The position numbers and the translations under genes are program-made. The notes below the pieces were generated by a model. That model searched no databases. It was given only the letters and a program-made list of their open reading frames with translations, and had not been told where the DNA came from. Of a DNA stretch of 64,000 nucleotides, positions 46,979 through 56,590 are shown piece by piece. Each line of letters opens with the position of its first letter. The stretch's first letter is position 1. The stretch comes from Arthrobotrys musiformis (Eukaryota > Ascomycota > Orbiliomycetes > Orbiliales > Orbiliaceae), in NCBI GenBank assembly GCA_036971715.1, contig JAVHJL010000003.1, positions 3,968,001-4,032,000 on the forward strand, given 5' to 3'.

Positions 46979-47188
46979 TTAAAAGTACATCCAAGTAATC
47001 GCGAAAGCCACCAGACACAAGATCATTTGAATGCTAAGTTCCTGTCCGTCGCTCGATGTGGTATCTTTTCCTCCATTCGTTTCGCTCTCATCCTCTCCGC
47101 CTTCATCTTGCATTCTCGTCGCCGCTTCAACCCGGCAAGCTAGTCTTATACATTTCTCAATGATTGAATGGCCCCAACGCCGCGCGGG
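46979..47188 (-). CDS. possible tail-anchored terminal exon
   Basis: The frame is open from about 47188 and ends in a hydrophobic segment next to the stop (LSIQMILCLVAFAITWMYF). Before it lies an acidic stretch (MQDEGGEDESETNGGKD). An ATG-started frame at 47355-47146 on the same strand, Pro-rich, may be the upstream exon, but I found no splice pair with matching phase. This is a hint only. Confidence 0.25.
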   Translation of the reverse strand, partial: PARRWGHSIIEKCIRLACRVEAATRMQDEGGEDESETNGGKDTTSSDGQELSIQMILCLVAFAITWMYF

Positions 47189-47355
47189 TCAAAGCCGGCT
47201 CGTATCAGCACATCGAACGAAGGTAAAATCGGCCTTTCAGGCGAGGCATTTGGCTCATCTGGAATAGCCTGTTGTGTGGGGGAAATGCCTGCAGGTGTTT
47301 GTGCATGTGCCACAAGGTTGGGGCTGGCTGGCCCAGGAATTAGATGCTCATCCAT

Positions 47356-47844
47356 GTGCCCGACGTAGTTTTGGGTTGTGAACGTGGTTTACGTACACCT
47401 GTTCGAGGGTGGGTCGGACGAACAAAAATTGGATGTGGTGGTAGAATAGTTAGCAAGTTGGCAGGCCGTAGTCGAATTTCTTGGTTGCGTAGACTTTTCC
47501 CTCTACTTTTATAGTAACGATCGCCCTGTTCAGAAAGCAAAGACAAAGAGCAGTTTGGCCCGGCAGACAACATCCATGCGTATTACAGTGGCATGCAGTT
47601 TTCCTGTCGCATAAACGACAATATGCAATACAACTAGCATCTACTCCGTAATCCGAAATCGAATGGACCGCCGCCATGTCAGCGTGCACAAGGAGGTAGG
47701 GATTTTTGTTTGCATGCTGAGCAGGGCCACAAATAAGAGTAAACGTACCGCGCCTATATTCGAGTCGAAAACCCACCCATCGCTGGCTCTGGCTCTGGCT
47801 CTCTGCTTCTTCATTTCTCCCCACCACCAGAGCTAAACAACAAA
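47356..47844. other. intergenic
   Basis: A Cys-rich minus frame (47450-47857, HGCC and CLCF motifs) has no ATG and overlaps the next gene's start. I do not call it. Confidence 0.4.
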
Positions 47845-48945
47845 ATGGCCCCTTCAATTTTCCCCAATGAAATTTACACTATTATTTTTGAGTATCTTTT
47901 GCGCTCTTACTATAGCGATTACCCCAATTCTGGAAAAGTCACACCATACTTAACTATTGCTAAAAGATTTCAGGATATAATCTATCACTACTGGCGAACC
48001 CGATATGTTTTGGTACGAGCGTCCAAAATTCGAGAGTTCCTCAGATGCAAGGTCTCCGCTCCACAAGACTTCCGCTTCCCGTTCGTAGAAGTCTTCTGGG
48101 ATAAGGCCACAAAGGACGAGGAAGCGTTTGGCGACCTCTTTATAAAGGGACGAGTCCAATCTATTTTTCCCAGCCCGGCTGGTAGAGACCTCAGTTTTAT
48201 TCTCTCCCACGAAAGCTCGACGGTTGGTATCCCATTCTTGCCTACATACTTCGACCAACCTGGGCCGCACATAAAATACATACAGCCGCATGGCGGCGAA
48301 ATCCAATTACATGGCATATTATACCTGCACTCTCGATATTCCTGGCTACAGAGCATCACGAACTTGCAAGTGACAGGACCGTACATCGATACTACAAATC
48401 CTCTCGATACTCATCGTTCGCCATGTCCGAGATGCATGCTACGGACTGTATTCGAATTCTGCCCTAAAATCACTACAATATGCATCATCAACACCGACGC
48501 AGAAGTCAACGAATGCCATACTGAAGTTCCTCTACCCCCGCCAAGCACCCGAACTATAGAACTTAGAGCTATTACCATCGCAGACGAGCTTCCTTACCTC
48601 TTACAAGCTACCGACTTATCTACTCTCATACTACATTTTCGGGAAACTGATAAAATATCTAATTACGCACGGTTTGAAGAAGCTGCCAGGGGAGTCTTTT
48701 GCTACAGTGCTATGGTGGATTCATTGATGGACATCAATGGGAGCCTTTTGCTGAAACTTTGGAGCAATTACTCCCTTGTTGGAGGGCAGCCTAGCTCTAT
48801 GCAGGAGTCTAGCGAAGAGACGAAGTCGACTGAACTTTTGCAAAAGTATAACTTCCCTTACACGCCGTATTACGATGAAGATGAAGAGATCTGGGAGGAT
48901 GAGCCGGAGTTTGTTTATCATGGGGGCTCGAGCTATTTCGAATGA
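47845..48945 (+). CDS. F-box-like protein, 366 aa
   Basis: One exon starts at ATG after AACAACAAA. Residues 5-50 (IFPNEIYTIIFEYLL, then LTIAKRFQDIIYHYWRTRYVL) have the F-box-like helical pattern of fungal proteins. The middle has aromatic strands (LHSRYSWLQSITNLQVTG), a short CPRCMLRTVFEFCPKI segment, and LRR-like ends (RTIELRAITIADELPYLL, DLSTLILHF). The C terminus is acidic (DEDEEIWEDEPE). A role as a ubiquitin-ligase adaptor is inferred from the fold pattern only. It lies tandem to the gene at 49408. Confidence 0.6.
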   Translation: MAPSIFPNEIYTIIFEYLLRSYYSDYPNSGKVTPYLTIAKRFQDIIYHYWRTRYVLVRASKIREFLRCKVSAPQDFRFPFVEVFWDKATKDEEAFGDLFIKGRVQSIFPSPAGRDLSFILSHESSTVGIPFLPTYFDQPGPHIKYIQPHGGEIQLHGILYLHSRYSWLQSITNLQVTGPYIDTTNPLDTHRSPCPRCMLRTVFEFCPKITTICIINTDAEVNECHTEVPLPPPSTRTIELRAITIADELPYLLQATDLSTLILHFRETDKISNYARFEEAARGVFCYSAMVDSLMDINGSLLLKLWSNYSLVGGQPSSMQESSEETKSTELLQKYNFPYTPYYDEDEEIWEDEPEFVYHGGSSYFE

Positions 48946-49224
48946 ATGCCCACCCTGGCTGGATCTGGTTTTTTGGTTTGGTGTGGTTCAAACAATTTTT
49001 TGTTGAGTTTTTATGCAACTTGATGTACGTATGCTAGCCTCGAATCTAGGCGCTGGTAGGGGCAGAGTATGTATGCGGCCCAGCTTAGTTATGAAGCTGC
49101 AGGCGGCCGAGAAAATAAGTGTAGTCACCAGGTGTAACTAGATTGTAATGGAAATTAGGGGTCTTTTTGATGCCCCGCTTAGTTTGCCTCGGATTTTTCT
49201 TCTCCCTTCTGAGTATGGAATATG

Positions 49225-49330
49225 ATTATAAAAGAGGCTGTCTCTATCTGAGGGCCAGAGATTTCATTTACTCCTTAACATCTTCTCTCCACCAAATCTC
49301 TTTTCCTAGCTTGCTTATTGCTAGTCTTGT
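49225..49330 (+). promoter_or_regulatory. TATA and CT-rich leader for the gene at 49408
   Basis: ATTATAAAAGAGG at about 49226 is followed by CTTCTCTCCACCAAATCTC-type sequence and then the ATG at 49408. Confidence 0.5.
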
Positions 49331-49407
49331 TCTTATTGCCACCCTTAGCTTTAGGCGCCAATACCTGCCCCTTCTCTTAAGATCTCCCCCCCCCATTTTC
49401 GACAATT

Positions 49408-50526
49408 ATGCAGAACCCCTCCCCGCCCCAAGGGAAAACTTGCACGGTTTTGGCCTCACAAATACCGCAGTTCTTGGAAACCGCGGTACCCGAGTACGAC
49501 CCAAATTTGCAAATTACCGTCATCTGGGACCTGGAAGCAGAAGATGTCCCACAAGACGGTCCATACGAGGACATCGCGATTAAATGGCCCTCCCGCCCTC
49601 AAATCCCTCTAAGAGTTAAAGGCGATAGCGACCGAACAAAATTGCTCTCCAACCTCTTGAACCTGGGCTCTCTTCAAGAGATCGAAGTTCCTGAGTCTGA
49701 ATCGAAAAAACGCGCGCTAGCTTATACCAACATCTTGTGTGTGTCTCTGCCTGAAATCGTTCCCTACTTGCCTAACATCGCCAAATACGAGGACATTTCG
49801 AAATATGATGGACCGGTTAAGCTTTGGAATTCATCCAAATCTTTGGAAATAATCGGCGCGGTCCACCCTGTCGGCTTTGATGGGTTTTTACCATCACACG
49901 GCAGCCAGCTGACGAGCTTCAATTTTGAGGGTCCTTCACTAGGCCATTTGGAACCGGGGCTTTGCTTCGCCTGCTTCATCTTCGCTCTTGCGGAGCACTG
50001 TCCGGAGCTGAAGTCTCTTCGCCTACGGAGCACAGCTGATTATGAAAATAAGAAGAGCTTTTGTTTTTCCGGCCGGAAAACGAGACTCGGCGGCCCGGAT
50101 GCGGGCCCGCCTAGATATAAATTCCATTCGTTGGACAGCTGGAAACATTTGGAAAGTATAGAGGTTACAATCTGCCAGAAAGTTGTTCGATGTCTTGATT
50201 CCTTTCTCTCCCCGCCTCGTCTGAATAAGATTTCTCTTTACAACGACAGCTATTGCGAACTTGACCAAGATTTGAAGGAACATGTTGAGGAAGTGGTTGA
50301 GAGAAGCTTAGTGGTCCCCAAAAAGCCCAAAAAGCCCAAAGAGTCCGAGGGGTCCAAAGAGCCCAAAGAGTCCGAGGATTCCAAAGATCCCAAAGATTCC
50401 GAGGGGCCCCAAGAGCCCAAAGAGTCCGGGGGTTCCAAAGAGTCCAAAGATCCATGGTCATATATTATATATACAAAAAACTGGACCCCCGAGGATGAGG
50501 CTGGGAATAAGACCACAAAAAACTGA
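49408..50526 (+). CDS. LRR-like protein with KESxxSKEP repeat tail, 372 aa
   Basis: One exon starts at ATG. Residues ~90-300 show leucine-rich-like units (LQEIEVPESESKKRALAYTN, SLEIIGAVHPVGFDG, CPELKSLRLRS, HLESIEVTICQKVV, RLNKISLYND). Residues ~310-350 are tandem PKESEGSKEPKESEDSK-type units encoded by a minisatellite at 50320-50455. Such charged repeat tails are length-variable. The general plan matches fungal F-box/LRR-like families but I see no N-terminal F-box. Confidence 0.6.
   Translation: MQNPSPPQGKTCTVLASQIPQFLETAVPEYDPNLQITVIWDLEAEDVPQDGPYEDIAIKWPSRPQIPLRVKGDSDRTKLLSNLLNLGSLQEIEVPESESKKRALAYTNILCVSLPEIVPYLPNIAKYEDISKYDGPVKLWNSSKSLEIIGAVHPVGFDGFLPSHGSQLTSFNFEGPSLGHLEPGLCFACFIFALAEHCPELKSLRLRSTADYENKKSFCFSGRKTRLGGPDAGPPRYKFHSLDSWKHLESIEVTICQKVVRCLDSFLSPPRLNKISLYNDSYCELDQDLKEHVEEVVERSLVVPKKPKKPKESEGSKEPKESEDSKDPKDSEGPQEPKESGGSKESKDPWSYIIYTKNWTPEDEAGNKTTKN
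50320..50455 (+). repeat. coding minisatellite, CCCAAAGAGTCCGAGG type
   Basis: About four units of 33-36 bases, each built of 9-base AAAGAGCCC/TCCGAGGNT blocks, lie in frame with the gene at 49408. Confidence 0.6.
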
Positions 50527-50690
50527 ATTTGCCTCAACCCTTACCCCAGTTTGTACCTATGCCTACTAGCGCTCCAATTGCACTTGTACTTGTTAGCCAC
50601 AACAAAATTTCAGGCAGAAGCTTAAAAGATTCTTTTTCGATCATATGATGTAAGTTCATTGTGGTGTAGATATATATACATATAAGGAAA

Positions 50691-51929
50691 CTATATCAAC
50701 GGAAATGTTGCGATAACTGGCGATGTAGAAATACCAGGGAATTCTCCAGACGGAGAAAATCCCGTGGGAACGGGGGACAGTATGCGAAAAAATAGTTCCT
50801 GAACAGCGGGAAGCGTAACCTCCCTAAAAGAAGAGAACGCGGCTTTCGCAAAAGCGCGAACCTGGAATTCCCAGACAGGAGAAAGCTTTCCGAGAATAGA
50901 TTTCATGAAGCCAGGAAGTTCCGCCTTCCGTAGAGCAGCAAGCTTCGTAATAGGAAAGGCGATAAAAGAGCGAAATTCAAATTCTTTCAAAAAGTTAGGA
51001 AGCTTGAATCTGGGGGCATCCGAAATAAAAGCTTCTCCCGTCGACCTTGCTTTCGACCAAGCCCGACCGATTCCCGAAATCAAAGATTGGGACATACTTT
51101 CGAGCAGGCCCAAAAACTTAGCAATATTAGCGTTAGCCTCTATCCAAAATCTCTCCGCAGCCAGATTCTTTTGTGTCAATAGGAGGTTCATCTTGGAAAC
51201 CTCAGCTATGAACCGCCGGTACATGTAGATCACAAAAATCGAACCAATAATGAGCGTTAGGAGCCATAAGAGGAGGAGTTTTTGCCTTTCCCAACGCTCT
51301 GCGTCGCAATACAAGCTTTTATCCGTCGCAAACGTGTGTTCTTGATCCAGAAGTTTTTTGTTCTGGGAATTAATGGTTTCAAGTTGCAGGATTTTCTCCT
51401 TTTCCAAGGTATCTATTTCAATCTTTGCGCGATCTCGGCTTTCCTCCAGTTTCCTGTTGTTTTGTTGGACATCTTCTAATTCTTGTATGGCTTGACACTT
51501 CTCTGTGGACAGCCTTTCGATTTGCGATTTGCAGTCGTCTAGTGTTTGTGATATTTGAGACTTTTCTTTGGACAATGTTTCGATTTGTAATTTAGACTCC
51601 TGCAAAAAGTGTCGGTTTTGTGACTTTAATTGGCGGAATTTAGTGTATAATTCGTGATATCTGATGGCCATCAATCTGGCCTGCTCCTGTTTTTCCAGAA
51701 ATTGCTCTAACATGAAATTATCGCGTTCGGTATCTTCGGTGGGGTCATCAGTGGGCTTGACGTTCCCAGAAGCCCGTGGTAGGGGCCCATAGTTCTCAAA
51801 CTTTGAGTCGCTATAGCCTCGCAGTGGGGCGCTTCTAGCGTAGTCTTCGGGGGTGGGCGTGGTACTGACGACAGCTTGAGGAATGGAGAAGGTGCGGATA
51901 GGGATGGGGTATTGCATGTTTGTAGCCAT
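50691..51929 (-). CDS. coiled-coil single-pass membrane protein, 412 aa
   Basis: One exon starts at ATG (51929). Residues ~70-210 form a long coiled coil with repeated LSKEKSQI/LSTEKCQA units. A transmembrane helix follows (KLLLLWLLTLIIGSIFVIYMY, ~222-242). The C-terminal ~170 residues contain imperfect repeats of an amphipathic or semi-hydrophobic kind (PRFKLPNFLKEFEFRSFIAF, AFSSFREVTLP). Orientation, with the coiled coil in the cytosol, is inferred. It might tether or oligomerise at an internal membrane. No homologue is recognised. Confidence 0.65.
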   Translation of the reverse strand: MATNMQYPIPIRTFSIPQAVVSTTPTPEDYARSAPLRGYSDSKFENYGPLPRASGNVKPTDDPTEDTERDNFMLEQFLEKQEQARLMAIRYHELYTKFRQLKSQNRHFLQESKLQIETLSKEKSQISQTLDDCKSQIERLSTEKCQAIQELEDVQQNNRKLEESRDRAKIEIDTLEKEKILQLETINSQNKKLLDQEHTFATDKSLYCDAERWERQKLLLLWLLTLIIGSIFVIYMYRRFIAEVSKMNLLLTQKNLAAERFWIEANANIAKFLGLLESMSQSLISGIGRAWSKARSTGEAFISDAPRFKLPNFLKEFEFRSFIAFPITKLAALRKAELPGFMKSILGKLSPVWEFQVRAFAKAAFSSFREVTLPAVQELFFRILSPVPTGFSPSGEFPGISTSPVIATFPLI

Positions 51930-52587
51930 GGTTCCGCTCTCCCAGTAAAGGTGAAGAAGGTCTGGAAAATTTTAGAGATGTGGGGATAATATTTTGATCT
52001 GTGCTGGTATATTGCCAATGCAATTGACTTGAGGGTATCCTGAGAAGATTTCATGCCCAAGGAAGATATTCAAGCCTTGAATTTATGTCCTCCCACTCAC
52101 AGCATATGTTGCCTTCGGAACATCATGCAACTATGTTGGAGGTTGGTTCGTAATGCAGGACAACTCTACTGCAGGAAGGCCCGTCACCACGATGCAAGAC
52201 AAGTGGCTGCTGCCAGCGCAGTGGTATACGTAGACAAGGCGCCGAAAATTTTCGAATGCGGCCGGGTATTCCCTCCATCCTTTCCCCCAATCAATTGTTA
52301 TAGTCGATACAAACCTGTCATTCGAGCACCCAGCCACCTTAAGCAAGCACACACGGCTGCAAAAGATACAAGCGGTCCTGAGTTTCCAGAACACCTTGCG
52401 GCTGTGAGCGATACCCCTTTCGCGTTTGCGCTCGCGTTTTCAAAACCTATATCTGCGTTCAAATCATAGGGAACCAGCTCAAACAAAGAGGTATAAATAA
52501 AAGGGCAAATACTGTTGTCGCCAGCTGTAAAGTCTTGCGCTGCATCTTATTCTCTTTTCACTTTGGTTTAGGAAGTGTTATAGCAAA
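51930..52587. other. intergenic, divergent promoters
   Basis: It separates divergent genes. A TATAAATAAAAG element at 52492 probably serves the gene at 52588. No gene is seen inside. Confidence 0.4.
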
Positions 52588-53118
52588 ATGCTCGGTCGAA
52601 AACGTAAGGCCGACAGTTTGGGCTCCCAGGGAGTGAAACGGTCTCGAATTCATACTAGCTATAGCTGCAACGAAGAGTATTTGGCCAGCAGTACCGGCAG
52701 CGAAAACCAACCGACGATGGATCAAAATGCATGGGGCCGACCCGAAACCCCAGGCTCCTTGCCTCTGGGGTTATGCCTCCTAGAGCCACAAACCAATGGT
52801 AAGAAGTCACGCTTCCATTTTGTGAGAATAAGACAACATTGACAATGCGTGAAAATCTTAGACAAAGAACGGTTTTCCTTACGCAACATCGACGATTGGG
52901 CCATGCCTAACCCTATTGCATACAGGGGAAAACGGGACACCGCCCCGGCATTTTTTGCGGACCTCGGCCGCATTGGACTTTTGGAACCTTCGGAGTGGGC
53001 TCCGGCGAAGGACTATCCGCCTGAGATTACGATAGAGTCCTCCGGTGACGACCTCGTTGTCGAAGCAACTTTAAGCGATTGGTTTATATACATGCATATG
53101 CCGACATATGTGATATAG
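52588..53118 (+). CDS. 155-aa orphan with N-terminal NLS, two exons
   Basis: Exons are 52588-52798 and 52862-53118. The intron (63 bp) starts GTAAGA and ends ATCTTAG; phase 1 matches, and the total of 468 bases is a codon multiple. The N terminus (GRKRKADS, GVKRSRIH) looks like a bipartite nuclear signal. Exon 2 reads RFSLRNIDDWAMPNPIAYRG and ends acidic then aromatic. Unspliced, the frame would stop 15 codons later. The family is not recognised. Confidence 0.55.
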
Positions 53119-53367
53119 CGTGTGGTACATACCAGACGCACGAACGGCTTAGCCTCGCAGCTCCTGACCCCGCTCGAGCCTTGCGTCTGCATTCTTCCCG
53201 GCTTTGCTTTTTCACTTTGTGGAATCTCGAAGAACATCCACGTTTCTTTTTATAGTCATTTTGGTTTCGTTCTTGTTTTAGTTTTGGTTGTGTTGTTATT
53301 CTAGCTTTGATTTCTCTCTAACAAATTTTCTTCGATATACACGCGGGTCCCCAGAAAAATACGCTAG
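53119..53367. other. intergenic between convergent genes
   Basis: It is T-rich, with the TTTTAGTTTTGGTTGTG kind of sequence found at fungal 3' ends. No gene. Confidence 0.35.
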
Positions 53368-55621
53368 CTATAGCCTCTTTATTCCCTTTTTGACACCAGA
53401 TTTCCGGATTCTAGAAGCTGGCCTGTTGCCAGAAGCCACACCTGATTTTTTTGTTTTGCGATTATGTTCCGCTCTCCATTCGACAAACGCTGTTATGGCT
53501 TTAGCTTCGTATACTGCTATCTGAAAGCTAGCACTCTCAGTTTTTGTTTTTATAATTCTTTCTCCAGATTGTGGATCCATAGGCCCGGAGGCTAAAATGT
53601 TTTGTAAATAAATTGGATCTGGTATTGATGCCTCTGATTGACGTAATGTAGATATCAGGCTGGGTGTAGATATTGCCTGCATCACTTCTTGATCGACTAG
53701 AGGCCGTACGGTAGTCTCAGTAGATACCACTTGCGCCGCTTCCCCAGTGCTTGGAAACCGTGTTATGGTCTCAGTAGATAATACTTGTGTCGCTTCTATG
53801 ATGGCTGGAAACCGTGCGATAGTCTCAGTAGATATGGTCTCGTTCCCAGCCTCACCCAGGGTGGTCCGAGTAGATACTAGTTGCGTCGCTTCCCTCGTAG
53901 CTGGGAACCGCGCGATAGTCTCAGTTGATATCGTCACTATCTGCGTCGACTGCATAAAGGTTGAAGAACATTCTGTCGCAGGACGCATGAAGCTGTGGCG
54001 TTGACCAAAATTATAGGCTCGGGTCAGTGGGTCGGCATCATAAGTTCTGGTCTCTATTTGGATCGTCGTGGTAACAACCTCATATGTGGTTTCTAGTTCC
54101 GATGGTTCGTGGCAGTTTGGCCCTCGGAGAGACAACGTCTGGCATGTAGAAGATAAATGGGTTTCAGCACTATAGCTTGGAGCCGTAGTTTCTTGACAAA
54201 TCCTCCAACAGTCAGCAGCGGTGATTCTATCTTCTGGCACTGTTTTGATGGTTTTAGATATCAAGAGGGAGATAATATCTTGTCTGGCAGCGTAGGCCAA
54301 TGCTTTCTTTGCCAAATTTTCGTGATGTTGTCCCCACACATAGTTTCTGCAAGATTTGGGAGCCTTTTCGTAGCATTCGAGCAGAACAAGGCCTAAAGAC
54401 CATATATCGGTTGGTTTGACATGGTATTCGTCCGTGTACATCTGCGGGTCCGGGGCTCGCTTCAACCGTATTTCGGGTGCAGCATAGCTGAGCGTCCCAA
54501 CCTTTAGGGTTGTGGTATTGGTTTTGATGGCGGAACCCAGGTCGCATATCTTTAATCGCAAAGGGTCAAGGCAGAAAACAAGTATGTTCGCTGGCTTGAT
54601 GTCCCCATGGGCTGTTTGTAAGTCATGAAGATAGTTCAGGCCGTCTGATAGCTGAGTTGCTAAAGTTTGCTTCTGTCCGAAATCCCAAGCGGTGCAATCG
54701 AAATCGGAAAGAGAGCCCTTAGCACAAGGCATCAAGGCAAAGGTGTTTAAACCTCTGTCAATGATGTCGCTTGCACTTATTATATTTTCCTGAGTCGAAT
54801 TATAATATATTAGCGCCTCCATGGGAAAGAAAGCGGTGGTCCTTTTCTCTTACGTGACGTAAATCCTTTAGAAGTTGAAGCTCTTGACTAAAGTCGCACT
54901 CTTTGCGGAATATCTTCGCTATATACTTATCTCCTGTCGACATTCGCGTGACAACGGAGACGTGATACTTTGAGCATCGAGGTTGATGTATCGTTTTTCC
55001 GATAGCGAATTCCGGTAGTAGTTCTTCTGCGACATGAAGGGCGCCCGGGATTATCGGTGATGCAGTCCCAGAAAACTGCGTCCCAAGCTTCTCCATCAGA
55101 GCTCTTTGAAACTTTTTATCGTTCTCTTCCGATTGCGGGCTGGATATGTATAAACAATATGGCCCGACAATAATACATGCCTTCTGATTCAGAGCTATCG
55201 TTTCGCGGTATAGCTTGACGGGGTTGATCTCATTAGAGTTTGTAGAGTAGAATGAGCCATACTCTGAGCAGTCGGTAAAAATAAGAACGCCTGAATCGTG
55301 ATTGAAGCCGATAATAAAATGTTCCTTGCTGATGCGCGGAGCCTTGTTCAGAATGACGTCGGCGCTGGTAGGATCGGTACCAAACACCCAGCCTTTTTTT
55401 ATGTTCCGAGGCGGGTTGCTTAAAGATAGGACGATGGCTCTCTGCCGTCGGTCGGATTGATTCCCGGAAATATTTGGAACCAACTTTGCTTGAGATTTGT
55501 TGGCAGGAAAGAGGGTGGATAGTCTCCTGCGCCCCGGATAGATATACAAAACCTCAGCACCACCAACGTCGTCTAATTTTTCGAGATTAGAATCGATGTG
55601 GCCCATTTTGCTCAAAGCCAA
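53368..55621 (-). CDS. FHA domain plus serine/threonine kinase, 729 aa
   Basis: Exons are 55621-54854 and 54789-53368. The intron (54853-54790, 64 bp) starts GTAAGA, has GCTAAT and ends CTCAG, phase 0; it falls inside the kinase and restores LKDLRH-ENII. Residues ~70-150 look like an FHA domain (GWVFGTDPTSADVIL, ISKEHFII, YGSFYSTN). The kinase follows from ~200: lysine in YIAKIF, catalytic loop HGDIKPANIL, KICDLGSA in place of DFG, APE, and TDIWSLGLVLLE. The glycine loop is poor (IGKTIHQPRCSK). A C-terminal ~170-residue tail has four or five tandem STETIARFPATREATQ-type units, then a basic end. FHA binds phosphothreonine, so a signalling kinase is likely. Confidence 0.75.
53690..53950 (-). 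repeat. coding repeats in the FHA-kinase tail
   Basis: Units of about 60-66 bases encode STETIARFP-x4-EATQ-type peptides. Copies have diverged by point changes but keep the frame. Confidence 0.55.
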
Positions 55622-56098
55622 AGTGTGTGGAGCAATTGGAGTTGAGCATTAGTCTAGGTTGAGCATGAAGATTCAGGTAAAGTAATATAGTAGCAGCAAG
55701 AATGAACCAAGCTCAGGGGGTATCGTAGAGAAAACCCAGCCGCGCGTGAACCCAAACAAAGCGTCGCATTGGCTGTAGCACAATTGCGAAGCACCTATTC
55801 ATATTGGGGATTGGTCAGAAGGTTGCGAATGAGGTACATGTACATGCAATGTACATGTCCATGTACCTAGTCTGATCGGGTGTGCCACAGGCAGGCGACA
55901 CTATTCGTGTTGTTGTGTTGTTGTGTTGGAGGGCAAACAAGCCAAGACCGACTAACTAGCCCAAGAGTAATCGACAACCAGCCACCTGAAAACCTCTCCC
56001 CAAATATCTCACTTGATCTCGCGAATCCCACGCTGCGCGTAACTAAGTATTATTCTTCAGCGCACCAAGTCTTTTACCTTTACTCCCCTCCAGCCAAT
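55622..56098. other. divergent intergenic with palindrome
   Basis: A near-perfect palindrome of GTACATGT words lies at 55832-55867. The segment separates divergent genes and may carry a regulatory site. A TTGTGTTGTTGTG repeat lies at about 55910-55926. Confidence 0.4.
55832..55867. repeat. 36-base GTACATG palindrome
   Basis: AGGTACATGTACATG is mirrored by CATGTCCATGTACCT with a six-base centre. It can fold as a cruciform or bind a dimeric regulator. Confidence 0.55.
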
Positions 56099-56587
56099 AT
56101 GGATACCGAGCCGCGAACGCCAGAAAGCAGTACAAATTATGATGCAATAGGGTTAGAAATGGCTCGGAAAGCTATCGAGGATCTACAAAAGAGGGAAGCT
56201 CGGGCGCGGGCAGCTTTGCGGAGTAAAAAAACATATAACCTCAGACAATCTACGATCAATCAAAGACTCGAATGCGGATTAAAACGATATAATCTCAGGC
56301 CTAGAAAACAGAAGATTGAAAAACCGAAAACTCGAAAACAGAAAACTCGACGATGAATTCCGAAAATCTCCTTCTCGCGGTCGGCGATTCGCGAGATAGT
56401 ACCAACTCCTTTCGCTCCTCCACCTAGAAGGTACTTTGCTCCTATTGTTTCTGTGGTGCATAGACTAAATATTTGGGCGGGAATTAGAATCATAGGGCGA
56501 GAATTGCGACATGCGATCCACGCCAATCGAAACGAAAGAATCTACCTATTCGATCCCAATTACGGAAGTATACGAAGGTTAATTTAG
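56099..56587 (+). pseudogene. basic YNLRPRK protein gene with one in-frame TGA
   Basis: ATG at 56099 gives MDTEPRTPES, a helix (AIEDLQKREARARAALR) and two related motifs, KTYNLRQ and KRYNLRPRK, then Lys/Arg-rich sequence. TGA occurs at 56354-56356 (CGA CGA TGA). The same frame then stays open for 76 codons with a convincing composition (IREIVPTPFAPPPRRYFAP, LNIWAGIRIIGRELRHAI, YLFDPNYGSIRRLI) up to TAG at 56585. No splice pair explains the stop. A single nonsense change is the simplest reading, but a short 86-aa product is also possible. The frame upstream of the ATG is open too, without a Met. Confidence 0.45.
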
Positions 56588-56590
56588 AAC

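Noticed and set aside
47450..47857. Cys-rich minus frame
   Set aside because: No ATG, and its 5' part lies over the start of the F-box-like gene on the other strand.
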